Assembly (NCBI GenBank): GCA_905182565.1
Contig: CAJJCB010000026.1
Location: 464,589 to 528,588 of the forward strand
Source of the DNA: Acidimicrobiaceae bacterium
Lineage (GTDB): Bacteria; Actinomycetota; Acidimicrobiia; Acidimicrobiales; Poriferisodalaceae
Reading direction: 5' to 3'
DNA length: 64,000 bases
Below are positions 53,196 to 61,625 of the stretch, piece after piece. The first letter of the stretch is position 1. Every line of letters starts with the position of its first letter. A program made the position numbers and the translations under genes. The notes under the pieces are model-generated. The model did not search any database. It was given only the letters and a program-made list of their open reading frames with translations, and was not told the origin of the DNA.

Positions 53196-54542
53196 TTACC
53201 TGAATGCAGATAAGAGTTCTGCAACCCCAAATGCTAGGTCTAACGACTGTCGCCCGTTGAGGCGGGGGTCGCACATTGTTTCGTAACGTTCACCTAGCTG
53301 ATCGGCTGCCAAAGAATCACTACCACCGACGCATTCGGTGACTGTGTCACCAGTGAGCTCGCAATGGATACCACCGGGCCAAGTTCCTGTTGCCCTATGA
53401 ATATCAAAGTACTCGCGAACCTCGGTCATAATCACATCAAAATCTCGTGTCTTGATACCTGATTCGGTCGAGTAGGTGTTTCCGTGCATAGGATCACATT
53501 GCCAAACAACCGGATGTCCAGCTGCTGAAACCGCCTCTAGGATCGCTGGTAGGTGTTCGCCAACTTTTCCCGCTCCCATGCGACTGATTAGCGTCAGGCG
53601 TCCTGGAATTTTATCTGGGTTCAAGGCGTTGCAAAGGTCTAGGGCATCGCCAGGGCTGGTTGAAGGGCCAATCTTAGACCCAATCGGATTGTGGACACCT
53701 CTAAGAAATTCGACGTGCGCCCCTTCTAGCTCGCGAGTGCGTTCGCCTATCCAAAGCATATGAGCCGAACAGTCGTACCAATCACCAGTAATGCTGTCTT
53801 GCCTTGTTAAGGCTTGTTCGTAGCCTAGGAGGAGAGCTTCGTGGCTTGTGTACAGTTCGACTTGTCGCATCGCAGCATCATCAGTGTCGAATCCACATGC
53901 AGTCATGAAATTTAGAGCTTTTTCTATACCGGCGGCCAAGATTTCATACCTTTTGCCTGCCGGGCTTGACGCAACGAACTCCTGATTCCATTCATGCACT
54001 TGTCGGAGATCTGCGTAGCCGCCCCGCGTGAAAGCTCTAAGAAGGTTGAGAGTAGCGGCTGAGGTGTTGTAAGCCTGCAGTAGCCTATTTGGGTCTGGTT
54101 TGCGAGAGGATTCCTCAAAATCAATATCGTTTACTATGTGGCCTCTGAAACTGGGTAAAGTCGCGCCATCGCGCGTTTCTGTTCCTGACGATCTTGGCTT
54201 AGCAAATTGACCAGCGATGCGACCTATCTTGACCACAGGCAGTCCAGCTGAATATTGCAGCACTACAGCCATTTGAAGTATTACCTTGAGCTTGTCTCGA
54301 ATAGCGTCAGCGCTGCTCAAATCAAATGATTCGGCGCAGTCGCCGGCCTGCAAAACAAATGCTTCACCGTTCGCAACTCGTCCGAGATGAGTTGTTAATC
54401 GACGCGCTTCTCCTGCGAAAACCAGCGGCGGTTTAGTTCCAAGTTCATGTAATGTCTCGTTGTATAAATCTGCTTCAGGCCATGAAGGCTGTTGCCCTGC
54501 TGGGCAGTCATTCCATGAACCGGGATGCCAGGTAATAGTCAC
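53196..54542 (-). CDS. aroF: Class II 3-deoxy-7-phosphoheptulonate synthase
   Basis: A 448-aa class II (plant/actinobacterial) DAHP synthase, first step of the shikimate pathway: PEP plus erythrose 4-phosphate. WPEADLYNETLHELGTKPPLVFAGEARRL, FVLQAGDCAESFD with the metal Cys, GQFAKPRSSGTE, SRMGAGKVGEHLP and VVWQCDPMHGNT are all present. Length is normal for class II. Convergent with the VWA gene and downstream (leftward) of the sigma-factor gene, 120 bp from it. Symbol denotes function; actinobacterial versions are also named aroG. Confidence 0.94.
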   Translation of the reverse strand: MTITWHPGSWNDCPAGQQPSWPEADLYNETLHELGTKPPLVFAGEARRLTTHLGRVANGEAFVLQAGDCAESFDLSSADAIRDKLKVILQMAVVLQYSAGLPVVKIGRIAGQFAKPRSSGTETRDGATLPSFRGHIVNDIDFEESSRKPDPNRLLQAYNTSAATLNLLRAFTRGGYADLRQVHEWNQEFVASSPAGKRYEILAAGIEKALNFMTACGFDTDDAAMRQVELYTSHEALLLGYEQALTRQDSITGDWYDCSAHMLWIGERTRELEGAHVEFLRGVHNPIGSKIGPSTSPGDALDLCNALNPDKIPGRLTLISRMGAGKVGEHLPAILEAVSAAGHPVVWQCDPMHGNTYSTESGIKTRDFDVIMTEVREYFDIHRATGTWPGGIHCELTGDTVTECVGGSDSLAADQLGERYETMCDPRLNGRQSLDLAFGVAELLSAFR

Positions 54543-54661
54543 GTGTCTAATTGTGCAGGGTAGAAAGCTTTTAGTCCAAAAGAAATAAGTTAAGTTTAAT
54601 AATATTTTGAAACTGTGGACTTCTGATTTAGATTTTGTAGCGCTCAGGAGACCTAAATAGT

Positions 54662-55501
54662 TTAGGCAACAATTACTAGAGCGTCTTCTCGTAGGTCATC
54701 GACGGCTCGTTTAACTAGCCGTCGCGCTGCTTCAGCAGTTACACCCAACTCTTCTCCTACTTCACGATAGCTATGGGTTTCACCATCGAGAAGTCCGAAG
54801 CGTCTAGCTACTGCTAATTTAGCTCTGGGATCTAAACGGTCGAGAAGGCCGACAATCATTTCTTTTTTGTCAGTTTCAAGAGCATGATCTTCTGGACCTG
54901 GCGCGCTATCTCCGATTAAGTCGACTAGTGAGCTATCACCGTCATCGCCAATGGTTTTATCCAAAGAAGTGGGGGTGCTGATGCGCTGAAGCCAAGCATT
55001 TTCATCGTCCAGACCATCACCATCGCCACCGCTATGACGCAGAGCTGCTCTCAGGCTTGCCGAACGGTCGCTAGGCAAGCGAATGAGCGAAGCTTTTTGG
55101 TCAAGCGCCCGTCCGATTGATTGACGAATCCAAAATGTTGCATACGTGGAGAACTTGAAACCTCTACGCCAATCAAACTTTTCAACGGCGTGTTCAAGTC
55201 CAAGGTTTCCTTCTTGGATGAGATCAAGGAGTTCCATGGCTGGTGGTAGCGGGTACCGCCGGGCGATTGAGACTACGAGTCGAAGATTCGCTCTGATAAA
55301 TCTATCTCGGGCAGCCTCAGCGGTTCGAACCGCTGCTTTTAGCTTGCGGCGCTCTCCGACAGTTACTGGTTCTTCGCCTTCGAGAAGGATACGAGCTTCG
55401 CGACCCGCTTCTATTTCTTTCGAGAGCATTTTTTCATCGTCGGCAGTTAACAAGGCAACCGCGCCGATTTCGTTTAGATACTGACCTACTGAATCACTCA
55501 T
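54662..55501 (-). CDS. Sigma-70 family RNA polymerase sigma factor (group 2-like)
   Basis: A 279-aa sigma factor with region 1.2 (SVGQYLNEIGAVALLTADDE), region 2 (FIRANLRLVVSIARRYPLPPAMELLDLIQEGNLGLEHAVEKFDWRRGFKFSTYATFWIRQSIGRAL), a short region 3 and region 4 (YREVGEELGVTAEAARRLVKRAVDDLRE). Region 2 matches primary-like factors, but the protein lacks the long N-terminal extension of the housekeeping factor, and region 3 is replaced by an Asp/Gly-rich segment (HSGGDGDGLDDE). It is therefore probably a stress or growth-phase group 2 factor. GGAG precedes the ATG. A CRP-type palindrome lies 142 bp upstream. Confidence 0.9.
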   Translation of the reverse strand: MSDSVGQYLNEIGAVALLTADDEKMLSKEIEAGREARILLEGEEPVTVGERRKLKAAVRTAEAARDRFIRANLRLVVSIARRYPLPPAMELLDLIQEGNLGLEHAVEKFDWRRGFKFSTYATFWIRQSIGRALDQKASLIRLPSDRSASLRAALRHSGGDGDGLDDENAWLQRISTPTSLDKTIGDDGDSSLVDLIGDSAPGPEDHALETDKKEMIVGLLDRLDPRAKLAVARRFGLLDGETHSYREVGEELGVTAEAARRLVKRAVDDLREDALVIVA

Positions 55502-55642
55502 AATTTATTTACTCCGCCGAGGGGTCAACCATCGGTCATTTAAGTCTGAAAAAAATTCAAACTGTGACGCATCAGGGGGATGTGTCTGTTCGCTGCTTAC
55601 TGACTATGCCATACAGACAGATGTCATGTAAGGCAATTTTTG

Positions 55643-55656
55643 GTGACATGTGTCAC
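55643..55656. promoter_or_regulatory. CRP/FNR-type operator candidate between sigma factor and nadD
   Basis: GTGACA-TG-TGTCAC, extended as GGTGA-CATGTG-TCACA, matches the CRP/FNR-family TGTGA-N6-TCACA pattern at nine of ten positions. It lies 142 bp before the sigma-factor start and about 140 bp before nadD, in a 288-bp gene-free interval. Confidence 0.45.
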
Positions 55657-55783
55657 AAGAAAACTGTAATCGCGGTTCAAAAATTCGAACCAAATTGTTG
55701 TCTAGATTCCGCTGTCGTGCAGCTGAACCTTGGACCATTCAACTGTAGTCCATGATCTACCTCTGTTGCCAACACTAAAGCAA

Positions 55784-55789
55784 TAGAAT
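55784..55789 (+). promoter_or_regulatory. -10 box for leaderless nadD transcript
   Basis: TAGAAT followed by 6 nt and ATG at 55796. An earlier in-frame ATG at 55790 sits directly against the box, so the second ATG is the likely start. Confidence 0.5.
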
Positions 55790-55795
55790 ATGAAA

Positions 55796-56377
55796 ATGGT
55801 CGAAAGGGTTGGAATCGTGGGCGGGACTTTCGACCCGCCCCATTTTGGTCACTTGGCGATAGCCAATGCAGCTACTGAAGCCTTACAGCTAACCGAAGTT
55901 AGATTCGTGGTAGCGAATGACCCTTGGCAAAAGTCAGGTGATCAAAGAGTTACGGCAGCAAAAATTAGGCTAAAAATGGTCCAAGCTCTTGTAGGTGAGG
56001 CCGAAAAATTTGTGGTCTCGGACAGTGAAATTAGACGTGGCGGCCCTTCGTACACCATAGATACGGTTGAGGAATTGCATGAAGAAAGTATGGGAAAAAT
56101 TCAAATTTCTTTGATTTTGGGAGCAGATGCTGCGGGGGGTTTAGGAAGTTGGTATCGAGCTGAAGAGCTAAGGGAGATGGTGCAAATAGTGGTGGCAGAT
56201 AGAGCATGGTCTGATCGTGATGTTCCTAAAGGGTGGCGATTCCAACGACTAGAAATGGAGTCGATAGATATCTCGAGCTCGACGATAAGGGAGCGGGTGA
56301 GTGAAGGAAAAACGATCCGAGATTTAGTAGGTGAACCTGTGAACTCGTTTATAGAGAACTCTGGCCTGTATCGTTGA
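55796..56377 (+). CDS. nadD: Nicotinate-nucleotide adenylyltransferase
   Basis: A 193-aa nucleotidyltransferase for NAD synthesis (nicotinate mononucleotide + ATP to deamido-NAD). The Rossmann-like HxGH motif appears as GGTFDPPHFGHLAIANAA (about 8-25), and the C-terminal ISSSTIRERVSEGKTIRDLV is the ISSTxIR motif. ATG 55796 is favoured (leaderless promoter); ATG 55790 adds two residues. rsfS follows, the usual nadD-rsfS pair. Confidence 0.95.
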   Translation: MVERVGIVGGTFDPPHFGHLAIANAATEALQLTEVRFVVANDPWQKSGDQRVTAAKIRLKMVQALVGEAEKFVVSDSEIRRGGPSYTIDTVEELHEESMGKIQISLILGADAAGGLGSWYRAEELREMVQIVVADRAWSDRDVPKGWRFQRLEMESIDISSSTIRERVSEGKTIRDLVGEPVNSFIENSGLYR

Positions 56378-56429
56378 TGCTCTTACGATAAGTTTTTCGT
56401 AACCTCGATGGTGATAGTAGGTCCGCTTA

Positions 56430-56816
56430 ATGAGTTTTCAATTTGGAGATACAGGCGCGGAGCTGTTGAGGCTGGTTGAAGCAGCTGGCGAAGGGGCCTC
56501 TGCGTTACAAGCTATCGATATCGTGGCCCTAGACGTAGGGGATATTATTTCAATTACTGATTGGTTCGTGATTGCGAGCGGAACCAACGTCCGACAGGTA
56601 CGACGAATTGCTGATCAAGTTGAAGAGGCTGTCAAATCAGCTGGTGGTGATGGGCCGTTAAGAATCGAAGGACTCGAAGATTCTTTATGGGTTCTATTAG
56701 ATTTTGGGCCGTTCGTTGTTCATGTTTTCCATGAGGAGACTCGAGCTTTTTATGACATCGAAAGGCTTTGGTCAGATGTACAAAGATTTAATTTTGTTGA
56801 AAGCCAAGCCAACTAA
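56430..56816 (+). CDS. rsfS: Ribosomal silencing factor RsfS
   Basis: A 128-aa RsfS/Iojap protein. ALDVGDIISITDWFVIASGTNVRQVRRIADQVEEAVK and IEGLEDSLWVLLDFGPFVVHVFHEETRAFYDIERLW are the family blocks. It binds L14 and blocks subunit joining in starvation. Lies 52 bp after nadD. Confidence 0.95.
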   Translation: MSFQFGDTGAELLRLVEAAGEGASALQAIDIVALDVGDIISITDWFVIASGTNVRQVRRIADQVEEAVKSAGGDGPLRIEGLEDSLWVLLDFGPFVVHVFHEETRAFYDIERLWSDVQRFNFVESQAN

Positions 56817-56877
56817 GATTTGACTATTCTTGTGTTCGTGGTGACATCAGCACGAAGCGACTATCCGATGTAGGTCT

Positions 56878-57777
56878 GTGAAGGTTATGAAAGTTCGATT
56901 CGGTTTCACATGTCGAGGAACAAGCGATATCAGGTTAGAAGACTTTGATCTTTTACTTAAAGACCTAGAACGGTTCGGGTTTGATTCGATATGGCTACCT
57001 GAAACGATGCTCGGTGGGTCTTTCGACCCGCTAATCGGTTTGAGCTACGCCGCAGCACGAACAACCAAACTTAAAATTGGGACGCACTTAATTTTGCCTG
57101 GACGTAGCCCGGTTCGGCTTGCTCGAGAGTTGGCTCAGTTGGATCGATTATCGGGTGGCCGACTTCTTTTGATTGGCGTCCTCGGGCTTAACCAGGGTCC
57201 CGAACTTTTAGCTCAAAATGTTGAAAAAGAACAACGCGGTAGTCTCCTCGACGAACTACTTCCTTTGCTTAGGCGGCTATGGACTGAAGAAATAGTGGAT
57301 CATGATGGTCCGCATTTTCGGTTAAAGGAAGCGAAAATAGATCCGAAACCGATCCAAGAACCCTTAGAAGTGTGGCTTGGAGGGCAGCTTCCTGGAGCGC
57401 TCCGGAGGGCTGGACAGATAGGCGATGGCTACATACCTGGCATGATGACAGCGAACCAAGCCGCAGAGAAACGAATCCAAGTTATCGAAGCTGCAGAAAA
57501 TGCTGGCAGGGTTATAGACCAGGAGCACTTTGGTGCCAACCTGTCGTATAGCTGGCGTCCCTTACCTGAGGCAGTTAAAAATAATTTGGCTGATCGTTTT
57601 CCTGGTGTTGACCCTGAGCTTTTGATTCCTAGCTCAAGGGAGAGCTTAAGCGAAATGATAGATGCTTGGATAGAAGCTGGTTATTCGAAATTCCTTATGA
57701 GACCTGTGATACCACCTGATGATTGGTCAGAAGAGCTTGAAAATTTAGCTGAACAAGTGTTGAGCAAACAAACATGA
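56878..57777 (+). CDS. LLM-class F420-dependent oxidoreductase
   Basis: A 299-aa luciferase-like enzyme: VRFGFTCRGTSDIRLEDF, GFDSIWLPETMLGGSFDPL, LIGVLGLNQGPELLA. It lacks the WVPEHSH motif of the two other LLM genes here, so it belongs to another subgroup. Start GTG 56878 or ATG 56887; both have an AGG 5-7 nt upstream. Overlaps the SCO6745-family gene by 4 bp, so the two act together. Confidence 0.85.
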   Translation: MKVMKVRFGFTCRGTSDIRLEDFDLLLKDLERFGFDSIWLPETMLGGSFDPLIGLSYAAARTTKLKIGTHLILPGRSPVRLARELAQLDRLSGGRLLLIGVLGLNQGPELLAQNVEKEQRGSLLDELLPLLRRLWTEEIVDHDGPHFRLKEAKIDPKPIQEPLEVWLGGQLPGALRRAGQIGDGYIPGMMTANQAAEKRIQVIEAAENAGRVIDQEHFGANLSYSWRPLPEAVKNNLADRFPGVDPELLIPSSRESLSEMIDAWIEAGYSKFLMRPVIPPDDWSEELENLAEQVLSKQT

Positions 57778-58628
57778 GTATTGAAACAAGAGTGATGTGG
57801 GAGGCAGTAGAGCGCTACCACCAGCTGTGTTATTGGGCGCCGGAAGTTAGAGAAGAGGCTGAAAAAGTAGGTTTAAAGGGCTTTTTCATGAACTATTTTG
57901 CTACTCGGGTAGCGCCTCTCGGCGCTCTGTCGGCTGAAGCGGTCCGTTCGTTAGCTTTTTATTACTCCCTAAGAAGGGTCCAAAGAGCGATTCCCGATGC
58001 TTGGGAATACGCCAGTCCTGAGGAAGTCCTAAACGCTCGATATTTAGCGATGGATCGCGCTTTGAAGAGGGAGCTAGGAGAAGTTACTGGAAGCGAGCAT
58101 GTAGCAGAAGCAGCTGGCCTAGTGCATCAGGCGGTGGACGTAGCTGATGGGATGGGGCGAACTTTATACGCTGGCTGGAAGGGACTCTCATGGCCGAAAG
58201 AACCGCATCTGGCTCTTTGGCATGGTTGCACCTTGCTTAGGGAGCATCGAAGTGGCAGCCACCTGATAGCGCTAGCTATGGAGGGTCTCAATGGCTGTGA
58301 AGCTGTGGTGAGTCAGGTAGCTGTCGATGAGGCTCCGAAGGAATGGATCGAGGGTGAAGCTGGATGGGATGCTCATGAACATGAAGAAGCGTTGCGAACA
58401 TTGAGAGACAGGGGATGGCTTGATAGTGGAGGGCTCGCCACAGATGCCTGTCGCGAAGGGCGCCGCCGGATAGAACAAACTACTGATGGGCTTGAAGAAC
58501 TCCATTGGGGTCGCCTCGGCGATAAGCAATGCCAATTATTGCTGAGCATCATGGCCGATTTAAATGCGATTTTGCCTAAAGACGATCAGCTTGATTGGAA
58601 AGAAGTTTATGACTTACCTAACGAGTAG
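57774..58628 (+). CDS. SCO6745-family helical protein
   Basis: A 284-aa soluble, helix-rich protein with the actinobacterial SCO6745 pattern: ERYHQLCYWAPEVREEAEKVGLKGFFMNYFATRVAPLGA, then YSLRRVQRAIPDAWEYASPEE and GHALFAGW-like segment (GRTLYAGWKGLSWP), and a C-terminal winged-helix-like part (RDRGWLDSGGLATDACREGRRRIEQTTD). Function is unknown. Coupling to an F420 LLM gene by ATGA overlap recurs here and is a clue. Confidence 0.85.
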   Translation: MSIETRVMWEAVERYHQLCYWAPEVREEAEKVGLKGFFMNYFATRVAPLGALSAEAVRSLAFYYSLRRVQRAIPDAWEYASPEEVLNARYLAMDRALKRELGEVTGSEHVAEAAGLVHQAVDVADGMGRTLYAGWKGLSWPKEPHLALWHGCTLLREHRSGSHLIALAMEGLNGCEAVVSQVAVDEAPKEWIEGEAGWDAHEHEEALRTLRDRGWLDSGGLATDACREGRRRIEQTTDGLEELHWGRLGDKQCQLLLSIMADLNAILPKDDQLDWKEVYDLPNE

Positions 58629-58647
58629 GAATGAGTTGTAAACTTTT

Positions 58648-59739
58648 TTAACTAGTTTTAATCTCTGAAATTTCTGCGGTTTCGGAGCGAGGTAAAGCTA
58701 TCCAAGTTCTGCCAGCCGTTAACGAAATAATTTCACCTTCAAGATCTCTGAACTGAGTGAGGGAACCTGAAGTGGGGCGGCTCCACTTTCCAGCGATGAG
58801 TTGGCCGTCAGTCAATATCCAAGCATTTCCGCTTCCGATAACTTTCACCTCTGGCGACCCGGCATAAGCGACGCTTTGTCCGTAACGAACGAATTGTATA
58901 ATCACGTTTTCGGGTGCAACTTGAATCCCATCGTGATCTACATGCAGTGAGCCGTTTTGGGTCCGATCCCAACCCTTACTTTCGGTATTCCAGCGGTATT
59001 CAATTTTGTGTCCGCCAAAATCTATTTTCACGCCTTGAACCGGTCGTGCTTCAGACGAAAGTTCCTCTGAAGCGGATCGGTACTTGAACATTTGAGGCGG
59101 TGTTCCGCCTTGCTCGTTTGATGAAGCGTAAATCTTAGATGTACTAGTTAAAAGATTATGTGGCGCTTTTTTTTCTGAACTGCGCCAATATGCCGCCCGT
59201 CCAACGTTGGTATCGCCAACCAGTACCATATCAACTTCCTTGAGAAGTTTCATCACTGTAGGGTTACCGCCGGAGTTACCAAAGATAGGGCGATTTAAAT
59301 TTGATAAAAGCTCAAAGTCGCCTGTTCTAGCGGACCTGACGGGTCCGACGTTTTCAGTGTCTTGGCTATGGAATATTGCAGCGAAGCGCGTTATGTTTCC
59401 TTCGACTAGCTCTTCGAAAACAACATCGGCTTGATTGATACCCCATTGCGGTCGAGCCTGTGGGGCGTTATCTATCTTCACAACAAACGCAGGCCGACTT
59501 AGGTCGGATTCACTAACTATTCCAGTAAACGGAGCAGTAGGAATGACTGCTGCGAGAGTGGTGCTGGTAGGAAGAGCGGTGGTCGAAGTTATTTGAGGAA
59601 CTGCAGTAGTAACGGGCACAACCGTTGTAGTAGTAGTAGTGCTCCGAGCCACAGTTGTTGTGCCTCCGCCGCTGCAAGCTGAAGCGGCTAAGACAAAGAT
59701 AGAAATAGCTATAGACGCAGCAAAACGAAACCGGTGCAA
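58648..59739 (-). CDS. DUF3048 lipoprotein
   Basis: A 363-aa lipoprotein. Signal peptide of 21 residues ending LAASA before Cys22, then a Thr/Val-rich linker (about 25-70). DUF3048 begins near 75 (SRPAFVVKIDNAPQARPQWGINQADVVFEELVEGNITRFAAIFHS) and has RTGDFELL, FGNSGGNPTVM, and a C-terminal WTLPRSE-like end. Surface-exposed on the membrane; function unknown (possible cell-wall hydrolase-type fold). Confidence 0.85.
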   Translation of the reverse strand: MHRFRFAASIAISIFVLAASACSGGGTTTVARSTTTTTTVVPVTTAVPQITSTTALPTSTTLAAVIPTAPFTGIVSESDLSRPAFVVKIDNAPQARPQWGINQADVVFEELVEGNITRFAAIFHSQDTENVGPVRSARTGDFELLSNLNRPIFGNSGGNPTVMKLLKEVDMVLVGDTNVGRAAYWRSSEKKAPHNLLTSTSKIYASSNEQGGTPPQMFKYRSASEELSSEARPVQGVKIDFGGHKIEYRWNTESKGWDRTQNGSLHVDHDGIQVAPENVIIQFVRYGQSVAYAGSPEVKVIGSGNAWILTDGQLIAGKWSRPTSGSLTQFRDLEGEIISLTAGRTWIALPRSETAEISEIKTS

Positions 59740-59809
59740 CGTGAACTCCTCAGTCGAAAATTCAGATAGGTGAATCGAAGTTATAGGCTGATGATGTCAC
59801 CACAAGAAG

Positions 59810-60640
59810 ATGGTAAACGACTACCAGGTCTTAAAGGGGTACCCCCTGGTCAAGAGGTGTAAGTTCACAGTGATGCGTACGAAATTTGTCTTGAAAGTTT
59901 TCGAGGAATTACTCAAGAACAAAGTATTGGCAACAACCTCTTCTGTCTTAGTGGTGGCTGGAGGTGCAGCAGAGCGAGGTCTCTTTGAGCTGCTCAAGAT
60001 GCAGAAAGCAACGATTACGAATTTAGATAGTGGTCAAGCTAACGATTCGTTGTACCCCTTTGAATGGGACTATCAAGACGCTCAGTCTCTGACCTATGTC
60101 GATAAATCCTATGACTGGGTCGTTGTAGTCGATGGATTGCACCACTGTGCTTCGCCGCACCGTGCCCTGACTGAAATGTACCGGTGCTGTCGTGTTGGGG
60201 TTATTGCGATCGAAGCTAGAGATTCGTTGGTGATGCGTGTAGCTACCCGATTTGGGTTCAGTTCAAGTTACGAAATTGAGGCTGTGCGGCACCAAGGGGG
60301 CATGAGCGGAGGTTTAGAAAACGGTCCGGTGCCTAACTATGTGTACAGATGGACTGAGCGAGAATTCCACAAAACTATCCGATCATGCGACCCGACCGGA
60401 ACCCCTACAATTTTCTTTAGATATGGCCTTAATCTACCTTATGAGACTGCTTCGCTAAGAGGCTGGAAAGCCAAAACTGTAGTTATGCGTTTCGCTGAGC
60501 CATTACTAAAATTTTTTATGGGTGTCTTCCCGCGCCAAAAAAACTCTATAGCTATGGTCGCTGCCAGACCGAAAACAGTTTTTCCATGGTTGACCGAAGA
60601 AAATGGTGCCCATATGTTTCGGGATCCTTTGCAGGATTAA
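59810..60640 (+). CDS. Class I SAM-dependent methyltransferase
   Basis: A 276-aa methyltransferase_11-type protein. SAM-binding motif I VLVVAGGAAERG at about residues 47-58 is a variant of the usual GxGxG. Motif II-like NLDSGQAND and post-I DWVVVVDGLHHCASPHRALTEMYR mark the fold. The C-terminal part has HQGGMSGGLENGPVPNYVYRWTEREF. The usual Gly-rich loop is altered (AGGAAERG), which may affect binding. Start could also be ATG 59873, closer to homology. It overlaps the stop of the convergent enoyl-CoA hydratase by 4 bp. Substrate unknown. Confidence 0.8.
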   Translation: MVNDYQVLKGYPLVKRCKFTVMRTKFVLKVFEELLKNKVLATTSSVLVVAGGAAERGLFELLKMQKATITNLDSGQANDSLYPFEWDYQDAQSLTYVDKSYDWVVVVDGLHHCASPHRALTEMYRCCRVGVIAIEARDSLVMRVATRFGFSSSYEIEAVRHQGGMSGGLENGPVPNYVYRWTEREFHKTIRSCDPTGTPTIFFRYGLNLPYETASLRGWKAKTVVMRFAEPLLKFFMGVFPRQKNSIAMVAARPKTVFPWLTEENGAHMFRDPLQD

Positions 60641-61464
60641 TCAAAAAGGTCATCGGGTAAATCTTGGTAGCTGCTCATTGACCATTCTGGAGGACGTTTT
60701 TCGAGAAAAGCTCGTATTCCTTCGGCCGCATCAGCTTGTTTTCCGATCCAATCAAAAACTGGCTTCTCAGCCGCATGCATTTCTGCCCAACTCTTACCAA
60801 GCCCAGCCCATAGAAGGCGTTTGGTAGCTGCCACTGAAACAGGCGCTGCCGAAGAAAGGAGTTGAGCTAACGCAATCGCCTCGTCAAGTAGCTCATCGCT
60901 TTTGTGAACAGCCGAAACGAGCCCCATACCCAGGGCTGTTTGAGCATCGATAATCTCTGCGCTCATTAACAAACGCGACGCGTTTCCGAATCCAACAAGC
61001 ATCGGTAATAGTGAATGAGAACCTAGTTCGGGGAGCATTCCTATGCGATTGAAAACAAAACCGATCCTAGCGTTGCTACTTGCTATACGAATGTCGCATG
61101 TGAGTGGGTATGTAGCCCCTACCCCAACAGCAGGACCATTGATTGCTGCAATCACGGGTTTAGATATTTGATGAGGTAAAAGCTTAGAAGTTCGTGCTTC
61201 ACTATCATCGTCAAGATCTCTCTCTCTGCCAGGATCAAAAGTATCTGACCCTCCGGAAAGGTCCGCTCCAGCGCAAAAAGCGCGTCCTTTACCCGAAATT
61301 ACTACAGCTCTAACCGAGTCATCTCTATCGCATTCGAGGAGATAATTGTCTAACCCCTCCGATATCTCGTTGTTCCATGCATTGAGATGCTCAGGCCTGT
61401 TGAGAAGGATCGTAGCGATGCCGTCTTCGATGCCGAGTGTGACTGCAGGATAATGTTGCTCCAT
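60637..61464 (-). CDS. Enoyl-CoA hydratase/isomerase family protein
   Basis: A 275-aa crotonase-fold protein. Oxyanion hole residues are in VVISGKGRAFCAGADLSGG and INGPAVGVGATYPLTCDIRIAS, and LNRPEHLNAWNNEIS is the N-terminal signature. The usual catalytic Glu positions appear altered (VGFVFNRIGMLPELGS keeps Glu; the first is less clear), so hydratase versus isomerase is open. It is probably in fatty-acid or aromatic-acid beta-oxidation. Confidence 0.86.
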   Translation of the reverse strand: MEQHYPAVTLGIEDGIATILLNRPEHLNAWNNEISEGLDNYLLECDRDDSVRAVVISGKGRAFCAGADLSGGSDTFDPGRERDLDDDSEARTSKLLPHQISKPVIAAINGPAVGVGATYPLTCDIRIASSNARIGFVFNRIGMLPELGSHSLLPMLVGFGNASRLLMSAEIIDAQTALGMGLVSAVHKSDELLDEAIALAQLLSSAAPVSVAATKRLLWAGLGKSWAEMHAAEKPVFDWIGKQADAAEGIRAFLEKRPPEWSMSSYQDLPDDLFD

Positions 61465-61625
61465 GATCTAAAGCATTGCAGAAAGAACCGGTATAGACGG
61501 GTTAAACCACAACACTTTTCTGTGAAGGAGCTATGGTCTTAATTACGGTCTTTGACTGGCGGAGAGTAACTTTATTTCATGATTCTGCGCTGGAAATCTC
61601 GACAAGCCGTTAAAAAGGAGTTCAA

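Noticed and set aside
55564..55755. 63-aa frame between sigma factor and nadD
   Set aside because: It spans the CRP-like palindrome, has odd composition and no homology; regulatory DNA is the better reading.
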